This document shows, piece after piece, positions 57,701-64,000 of a stretch of DNA of 64,000 bases (within the stretch, counting starts at the first letter, position 1; each line of letters opens with the position of its first letter). Source of the stretch: Dermatemys mawii. Its lineage: Eukaryota; Chordata; Testudines; Dermatemydidae. Under the pieces are notes generated by a model that was not told where the DNA came from, did not search any database, and saw only the letters and a list, made by a program, of their open reading frames with translations. The translations under genes and the position numbers were made by a program. The DNA is taken from positions 18,013,545-18,077,544 of the forward strand of contig ML677373.1 of the NCBI GenBank assembly GCA_007922305.1, read 5' to 3'.

Positions 57701-60700
57701 GAATTAGATGTCTAGATCCTTTAGGACCCTTTCAATCTCAGTGATAGTTTAGGGAACAAATCCTACACTATCTTGGGAATAGACTAGGCCAGATTTTCAT
57801 AGGTATTCAGGTGCCTAATGGAGTTTTTGAAACAGCACCTAACTACTTTAATTTCAATTGAAGTTAGGTGCACAGATGCTTTTGAAAATCCTAGCAGGTG
57901 CCTAAACACCTTTGAAAATCTGGCCTACGTGACTTGAGAGGTCTTTTCCATCTTGATTGCTCAAACAACTTACAGTTTTTTCCTGGGTGCCTCGGATAGG
58001 GTCAACTAGATGGGGCCCCAGTTCTGTTTGCAGCCTTTGGGCAGTACAGCAACAAAAAAAAGCTACAATCACCAATTTCATTTGCTAAATTATTTATAGA
58101 TTTTCTGTGAAGCCATGTTGATTTACAAGGTCTTCAATAAAAGTCCTAAACACAGATTCACACTGATGTGTCCACGCAATGCCTGTCAGAGTCTGCACCC
58201 AGCACAAACACCCTGCTGGTTACAAGTGACTAGTGACTCTTCTATCCAGACCAACTACACCTCCTTTCCAGATGGTACTAGAAGAGTGACAATTTTTTTT
58301 TAAATTGCTAAAGATGCTTATATTACCGTCAACAGTAAGTTAGGATGATGTGTGCAAATTTGTATATCACCATCTTAACAAAAATTGTCAGGAGGCAGAT
58401 GCACTGAAGCATGTGCACATACATATTGAGCTCCAGGGAACCAAACACCATGTCCTAGCTGTTTAATGCAGCATGTTTAATTATAGGTTTTTTACAATTG
58501 TTACTGCGTTTAGTGTGGAGTTACTGGCAGGAGGACCAAGGAGGAAAGAAGAAGAACCAGGCAGAAGAAGCAAGGCTCCAGGAACTGTTAGCCGCACATA
58601 TGCAGCAAGACTGTTTTTATCCCCACTACAACTGAGTCTAGATGGGATGGTAGCAAAACAGACTCTTTGTTGTAAGGACAGAGGACATCTCTACTTCCTT
58701 CTACACCTAGAACATCTAGGAGTGGGAGTACTGCATAATAGCCATAAAGATGGCATCATCCACATTCCTGCAGTGCTCAGGTCATCCACTGAATGAGACG
58801 GTATGGGGGGTTATCTAGGAGAGGTGGTCCTGACATGCAACAGATGTGAGACCATGACCCCTTCTCTACAAAACATGCAACTAATAATTCATGAATTTAT
58901 TCAGGTTCCTTTCTCCCAGGCACTAATCTCTATGAATGCAATAGGCCAATTCTCAACTGTTATAAAACCAATGCATCTCCATTAAATTTCAGTTCCCTGA
59001 TTTATACCAGCTGTTGATCCAGCCCAAACCAAAATAGAGTTATCCATACATTGGATACTATGGTAGTAATGGTGCAAGTTTTCAAAGACCATTAGGTGGC
59101 CAATCAGAATTTCCTTCTACATTTACATAAAAGTACAGATCACATATAATTAACATTGCCAAGAGAACAAAAAAAAGGAAAAGTATTTGTAAAAATATAA
59201 GATATATTGCATATAAATAATTCTGACAGACCACCATATACAAATTAAATGGATTTACCTGTTAAAAATACACACATTGGGAAACGACTGCACAGTCAAA
59301 CTACTCTAAAAGCCATTGAAGAAAATAAAAAGTGACAGTGATCAAGAGAAGCTATGTCTCAAATGCTATGCACTTAATCATCAAGTTTAGGGTTTAGAAA
59401 TTTCTAAAGACACAGGTTCAAACCCTAATAAAGATGATCCAGTCTCAATGTACTTAAGACAGTTGGTGTTTAGATGGTGGTTTAAGCACGATGCTGGGAG
59501 TTCTATTCCTGGCTCTGCCACTGGGTGAAACATCTTAGGCAAAGGCCTTGTCTTCACTAGAGGGGAAATTTGATCTAAGCAACGCAATTTGAGTTACGTG
59601 AATAGCGTAACTCAAATCGACGTAGCTTAAACCTACTTACTACGGGGTCCACACTAGATGATGTCAATGGGAGACGCTATCCTATCGACTCTCCCTACTC
59701 TTCTCGATCTGGAGGAGTACAGGAGTCGATGGAAGAGTGATCTGCAGTTGATTTAGTGGGTCTTCACTAAACCCACTAAATCGATCCCCAATGCGTCGCT
59801 CATTGATCCCTCGGTAAGTGTAGACAAGACCACAGAAACTTCAAAGTAACTTGGCAAAGTCATCACATCTGTAATATGGGATAGGGACATTTAGCTGTCT
59901 TTAAAATTTGCAGATACGTTATGGAAATATCAGCTGTAAACTGAGCACTATGCAGTTCACTCTGAAGAGACCTTCTGCACAATGCATTAGAAACTAAGCT
60001 CTTGTCTTTTCTGCTATGATAACTTGCAAAAATAGCTATTTGTTTTGGTATTTCCCTTTCTTCCTTTGTTGTGTAGTATGCTACCTAATTCCCACCCTCT
60101 CTCTTCCCAATACCAGAAGCGGCTGCTTTTCAGTTGTGCCGTGGCATGGACATACATACACACATATATTAGTGATGCCCTTTCCCATGATGAGCACTAT
60201 AGTGGAATAGAACATGAAAGGTTGTCATAATCTTTCAGTTGGCAAAGAATGTTTTTAAAAAAATCAGGTAAACATCTCACCCTTCTGCACCAGGAGTCAG
60301 CTGCTTCTCTCCTCCCATCACCTCAGGAGCATCATCCTCCTCTGAAGACCCAGCACTAGAAGACTCTTCATCACTATCTGCAAGGCAGTATGCCCTTGGC
60401 CTGAAACTGAAAGAGACAGAGTTGACAATTTCCGTATGAAATTTGACCTTAACACCCATTCACTGTGGGTAGCTCTCTTGGTGCCTTATATATTTGTATG
60501 GAACTGTCTGTAATCCCCCCTCCCTTTCCTTAACTATCCAGAGAGATAAACAAACAAATGCACACTGGGATTGGCTGCAGAATCCTTGAATTAAATATAC
60601 ATGACTCTTTATACAGAAGCCTGTTTTTCTTCAGAAAAGCTGAATCCTGCCTGAAAAGAGAGGGTATGGTATGACAAGACAGAAAACAGAATGGCTCTTT

Positions 60701-63700
60701 TGCATGCCACCGAATGGAATGGGAGATGATTTTAAACATGTTTGCAGACACATTCTTGTTAATGTTAGTTGCTTTCCAGAAGGTTTGAATAAAATGAAGA
60801 ATGTAAAGTATTTAAAAAACAAAAACTCAAACATGAGTTTTAAAATGCAGAGACGAGAATATACACCTATATCTTGTACTAAACAAGTAGATTTAAATTG
60901 AATGCCAACATAGGACTCTATTCAACACAAATTTTGAATGGGATGGGAAGTTTCAGTTTTTATTTTGGCAATTAAAAAAAAAAGAGAGAGAGTACTGCGT
61001 CATGCCAGGTATGGTATTTATGCTTCACATATGTACACAAGCTATTATCCCTGATCACTACCAGAGTCACATGGGTCCTTTGCATCTACCTACCATAATT
61101 GTTGTGGGGTGCTAGATTTAGAAACAGATGTGTAAAGTGGTGTAAATTACAAACTGGTAGGTGAGTGTACAGTTACCTGATTTTAAGAGAATCTGAGTGA
61201 AACTTACATGGAGAAGGGACAAACAGTGGTTTAATAGAAACCATCTTGCTCCCCCCCCCGCAGTTTAACTCATACCCTCCTGTTGGCTGCTTTTCTTCCT
61301 ATACCTTCTCTCTTTTTGCTCCTACCTAGGCAAGTTGCACAAACTCAGGCTCTCGTCTTACAGCACTTACTGGAGTGTAACTTATAGCATCTTACATATT
61401 ATTTTTTAACTGAAATATGTGAAAGCAATGTGTTGTGCACACTGTGGGTACTTAAGATATTCAAACTCTCATTTTGGGTAAGAGTCTATGATCAGTCGTA
61501 GCTATGAAGACACCACCTCCTCTAGAAACTTATAGACCTTAGCGGATCTTAGAGAGAGAAAAGAGAAAAAAAGGCTAAATGGGAATTTCAAAGGACACTG
61601 GGCCTGATGAATAATGCATTCATGTACATTCAAAATTGATAGTACTCTATACTCAATTTGCATGAGTGTAAGTGATTACACAAGGTGCAGGGTACTGGAG
61701 AATCAGGTCTCAAAGCTCTGTCTACATCAAGGAAACTTGCAGTGTTGTAATTAATTCACATGGTTATATTAGTAATTTGTATCATTGCAGCTACAGTTGA
61801 TGTAGCTACATGGGTATAAATTTCCCTAATATATGTTTAAAAGGGAAGGGTAAGAAAGGAATTTTGCTGCTGAGCAAAAAGAAAAAATGATTCTAGATAC
61901 TAAAATTTCTTAAAGTACTTTGTATAATTCCCTCCATCTCACCCTAGCTGGGGACACAATTTCCAGCTGGTCTCTTTGTGGCACACATTTTCCTCCCTCA
62001 TGGATCCATGGGAAAATGGTTCTGCAGGCTGGTCAAGTTGTAGCTCATTGTACCAATGAAGCACAGGAGTCAGGTCAGTGACTACATGTATTTGGTAGTA
62101 GTGTAATTTCTGCTGAATAGAGTCCATTATGGATTAAGAGGAGAGGAGATACTGGAGAAAAGAGGTTGCTCACTTTGTACTGTAACTGCGGTTCTTCAAG
62201 ATGTGCCCATCAATGGGTGCTCCACTTCGGGTGTGCATGTGCCTCTTAAGCCCTTGATCAGAGATTTTCAGTTATCAGCATCCATTTGGCCCATGCAGGT
62301 GTCCTGTGCCTCCTTGTGCAAAGTAACAAGGCTACACAGAAATGTGCAGGCAAACTCAATTCAGTTCCTTATTCACTCAAAACATCCCATAAGGAATAGT
62401 TTGAAGTAGAGGAGGAGGAGAGTGGGTACTGGAGCACCCATAGGGGACACATCTTAAATAACCAGTTACTGCACCAAGTGAGTAACCTCCTCTTCTTCAA
62501 ATAGATCCCCATAGGTGCTCCACTTCAGGTGACTTCTGAGTAGATCCCCAAATGGAGGAGGGAGTTTTGAACGGAGTCCAGTACTGAAGATAGTACTGCA
62601 GAACCAAGTACTGCATCGGATATGACAGCACGGATCAGAGCATAATGTTTCAAAAACGTATGTATTGAAGCCCGTGTGGTGGCCCTATATATTTCAGATA
62701 CTGGTACATTCTTCAGTAATACTGTAGATGTAGCCTGAGATCTGGTTGATTATGCTATCATCCTTTTGGGGGTGAGGGGGAATGCCTGCAGCATCGTAAG
62801 TGATAATACACCCCAATATCCATCTCAATAGTTTCTGACTAGAGAGTGAAAACCCCATGGATTTATTTACAAAGGAAATGAAGAGCCTTGGTGACTTCCT
62901 AAATTGCTTGGTTCCCTTCTAACATCCAGGGTACATAAAGAGGATTATTGTAGAGAACTATGTGGCTTCAGGAAAACCCCCAACAGATGAATGGATTAAG
63001 GTGGAACTCTGACAGAACCTTAGGTGAGAATTTAGGGTGTGGGCATGAAGAGACCTGGTCTATAAAGAACACCATAAAGGGACGATCTGCTGTCAAGTCC
63101 TCAATGTTCCTGATCCTATTGGTATATGTAGGTGATAATTACTAAAAAGACCATCTTCATAGACAAATGCAACAGAAAACAAGTCTCATAAGGTATCGGA
63201 GTACCTCGTTGGGGTCCAGGTCGGGGTAGTGTCCCTAATCTGCAGACAGAGATTCTCCAAACCTTTAATAAACCTAGATGATACCGGATGTGCAAATATG
63301 GAGAATCCTTCCATTGAAGGATGAAAGGCTGATATTGTACCAAATGGCCCTTAACTGAACTAACACAACCCCAATTTTTTTAGATCCAACAGATAATCCA
63401 GGATAACTGAAAGCGGCATCAGATGAGGTAGAAGGCAGTGACACCACCACCAATGGAAGAATCTCTTCCATTTCTCCACATAAATAGTGCGGGTTGATCT
63501 CCTTCTACTATTCAGTAACACTTGTACTTTCATAGAGCAAGAGGATTCTAACCCCATAAACCAATAAGGAGCTATGCCCTGAGGCAGAGAACCGCTAGGT
63601 TGGGATGAAGCATACGATCCGCATGTTATGACAGGAGATGAAGACTGGTCAGGAGCCTGAACAATGGCTGGACACACAGGTGAGGCAAGTAATGGCACCA

Positions 63701-64000
63701 CTACTCTCACTCTTTATCTAAATTAACTATATTAACCACTACAGTAATATTAGAAAAGCCAAGGCACGCTCAAGGCAGACAAACTAGGGTTCCACATCAG
63801 GCCAAGGTGGTTCAGAAGAAACTAGGGGCCATTTGCCTGTGTATCCCTATATTGCCTCAGTATTCAGTACGAGGAGACATAGGGTGTATGAGTAGGCCAA
63901 ACAGACACTGCTAACCAAAAATCTCCACTCAACTGCTTGAGAGGCATGCAAACTTGAAGTGGAGCACCCAGAGGGAAACTACTTGAAGAATAATCTTAAT
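54581..64000 (-). CDS. TEX2: TEX2, 3' portion of the gene, last four coding exons
   Basis: TEX2 is an ER membrane protein with an SMP lipid-binding domain, related to yeast Nvj2, acting in lipid transfer at ER contact sites. Four minus-strand exons (60406-60281, 57392-57183, 56724-56604, 54703-54581) join in frame and give the C-terminal 190 or so residues: an acidic DSDEESSSAGSSEEDD segment, then the distal half of the SMP domain, then the tail ending EAADQP and TGA. The sequence is very close to what I recall of human TEX2. Everything upstream of the acidic segment (most of the protein, including its TM segment) lies beyond the window. Same strand and order as human ERN1-TEX2. Confidence 0.94.
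54704..56603 (-). other. TEX2 last intron
   Basis: Mostly a repeat block (about 54899-56177); little else. Confidence 0.65.
54899..56177 (+). mobile_element. About 1.28-kb DNA element with TGTGA ends
   Basis: Starts TGTGACACTGCATCCC and ends CACCCATCACA, so both ends read TGTGA inward. Internal sequence (GGGGTCATTGGAAAAG, AAGCCAGTGAGTTTGGAG, TTGTGAGGGAGAGTCCAGAC) resembles a turtle middle-repetitive family. No transposase is seen and flanking duplication is unclear, so the class is not settled. Termini resemble the 16403-17057 element. Confidence 0.55.
56604..56724 (-). CDS. TEX2: TEX2 penultimate coding exon, SMP domain
   Basis: Completes the Trp of RIW and encodes YGFRRPPCLELKARPKLGER plus EVTLVHVTDWIEKKLEQEFQ. 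Donor GTATGT, acceptor TTTTGAG. Conserved SMP-domain strand and helix; human has GFRKPPHVELKARPKLGERE here. Confidence 0.95.
57183..57392 (-). CDS. TEX2: TEX2 SMP-domain exon
   Basis: 69 full codons: YVGGHRTSKIMRIVDKITKS, KYFQKATETEFIKKKIEEVS, TPLLLTVEVQECKGTLAVNI, PPPPTDRI. Donor GTAAGT. This is the best conserved part of the TEX2 SMP domain. Confidence 0.96.
57787..57925 (+). mobile_element. 139-bp palindromic MITE
   Basis: GGCCAGATTTTCATAGG on the left and CCTTTGAAAATCTGGCC on the right are near-perfect inverted repeats, followed inward by GGTGCCTAA on both arms; TA flanks both ends. Confidence 0.78.
59470..59890 (+). mobile_element. MIR-like SINE, split by a MITE
   Basis: The left half (AGCACGATGCTGGGAGTTCT, CTGGCTCTGCCACTGGG, CATCTTAGGCAAA) ends at 59543. 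The right half resumes at about 59850 (ACTTGGCAAAGTCATCAC, TCTGTAATATGGGATAGGGA). Confidence 0.65.
59544..59831 (+). mobile_element. MITE of the CTTGTCTACACT type, inserted in the MIR
   Basis: Starts GGCCTTGTCTTCACT and ends AGTGTAGACAAGACC: inverted ends. Internal palindromes (GTTACGTGAATAGCGTAAC; GGTCTTCACTAAACCCACT). Harbinger- or hAT-like; no clean target duplication. Confidence 0.75.
60281..60406 (-). CDS. TEX2: TEX2 acidic-linker exon
   Basis: 41 codons: FRPRAYCLADSDEESSSAGS then SEEDDAPEVMGGEKQLTPGAE. Donor GTGAGA joins in phase to exon 57392. The acceptor is a tandem CTTTCAG TTTCAG; I take the first. Using the second (start 60400) stays in frame and removes two residues. The Ser/Glu/Asp block is a likely casein kinase 2 substrate (inference). 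Confidence 0.92.
60407..62161 (-). other. TEX2 intron (partial) before the DIRS-like element
   Basis: No coding exon found. 61715-61825 is a decayed MITE (GTCTACATCAAGG ... TTGATGTAGCTACAT). The rest is AT-rich unique DNA. Confidence 0.6.
62162..64000 (-). mobile_element. DIRS-like tyrosine-recombinase retroelement, degraded, runs past the window
   Basis: On the minus strand, 63710-62500 holds remnants of a tyrosine recombinase: the core-binding motif STRTIYVEKWKRFFHW then ILDYLLDLKKLGL (about 63490-63370), and, in a shifted frame, ISAFHPSMEGFSIFAHPVSS (about 63335-63275) with FIKGLENL. Stops and frameshifts break it. A terminal motif (TTCTTCAA...GGTGCTCCACTTC) recurs at 62195-62230 and 62493-62530 and in inverted form at 62431-62452 and 63955-63990. 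This arrangement (recombinase plus inverted terminal repeats, no DDE transposase) suits DIRS-type elements. The RT part would lie outside the window. No further TEX2 exon is seen here. Confidence 0.7.
62500..63710 (-). pseudogene. Broken tyrosine recombinase of the DIRS-like element
   Basis: Pieces of one protein in at least two frames: a 116-codon open part with the SAM-like core-binding domain, then about 45 codons shifted by one frame, ending at a TGA near 63195. The catalytic Arg/His/Tyr half can only be guessed in the lower part (SIINQISGYIY near 62750). Confidence 0.6.

Larger units (their letters stand above)
57393..60280 (-). other. TEX2 intron, 2.9 kb
   Basis: Contains a 139-bp MITE (57787-57925) and a MIR-like SINE split by a MITE (59470-59890). 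A 107-codon plus-strand frame at 58473-58796 is not recognised and is probably chance. Confidence 0.7.

Noticed and set aside
58473..58796. 107-codon plus-strand frame in a TEX2 intron
   Set aside because: No recognisable family, antisense to TEX2, no supporting signals.

Overview
The window is nuclear DNA from a vertebrate, most probably a turtle. Three things point there. The coding exons are close to human ERN1 and TEX2. The interspersed repeats (CR1 LINEs, 8-bp-TSD hAT MITEs starting CAG, a DIRS-like tyrosine-recombinase element, MIR-like SINEs) are the mix I know from testudine genomes. Genes are sparse and split into short exons with GT/AG boundaries. The species is an inference; no organism-specific marker is visible.

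Layout on the minus strand. Positions 1-47049 hold the 5' part of ERN1 (IRE1-alpha). Thirteen coding exons run from the start codon at 47049 to the cytosolic linker at 1114. They cover the signal peptide, the whole luminal stress-sensing domain, the transmembrane helix and the linker before the kinase. The kinase and RNase exons lie beyond position 1. Introns 1 and 2 (19.8 and 13.7 kb) hold most of the repeats. Positions 54581-60406 hold the last four coding exons of TEX2, an ER protein with a lipid-transfer SMP domain; the rest of TEX2 lies past position 64000.

Plus strand, between the two: a compact CpG-rich locus at about 49620-50430. It has a CRE, an inverted CCAAT box, a GC box, a TATA box, a 5'TOP-like start, a tiny first exon, an intronic box C/D snoRNA and a short second exon with AATAAA. 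Gene order and the snoRNA match the human SNHG25/SNORD104 locus between ERN1 and TEX2, so I call it an SNHG25 orthologue.

All 13 ERN1 exons join in frame and keep a constant offset of 14 residues against human IRE1 at its known cysteines, glycosylation site and TM segment. One exception is that the glutamine-rich juxtamembrane stretch found just after the human TM helix has no visible exon here. The rest of the window is introns and intergenic DNA with dated, often nested transposon copies, several with exact target-site duplications. I saw no CRISPR, operon or bacterial-type system, and no clearly new gene.
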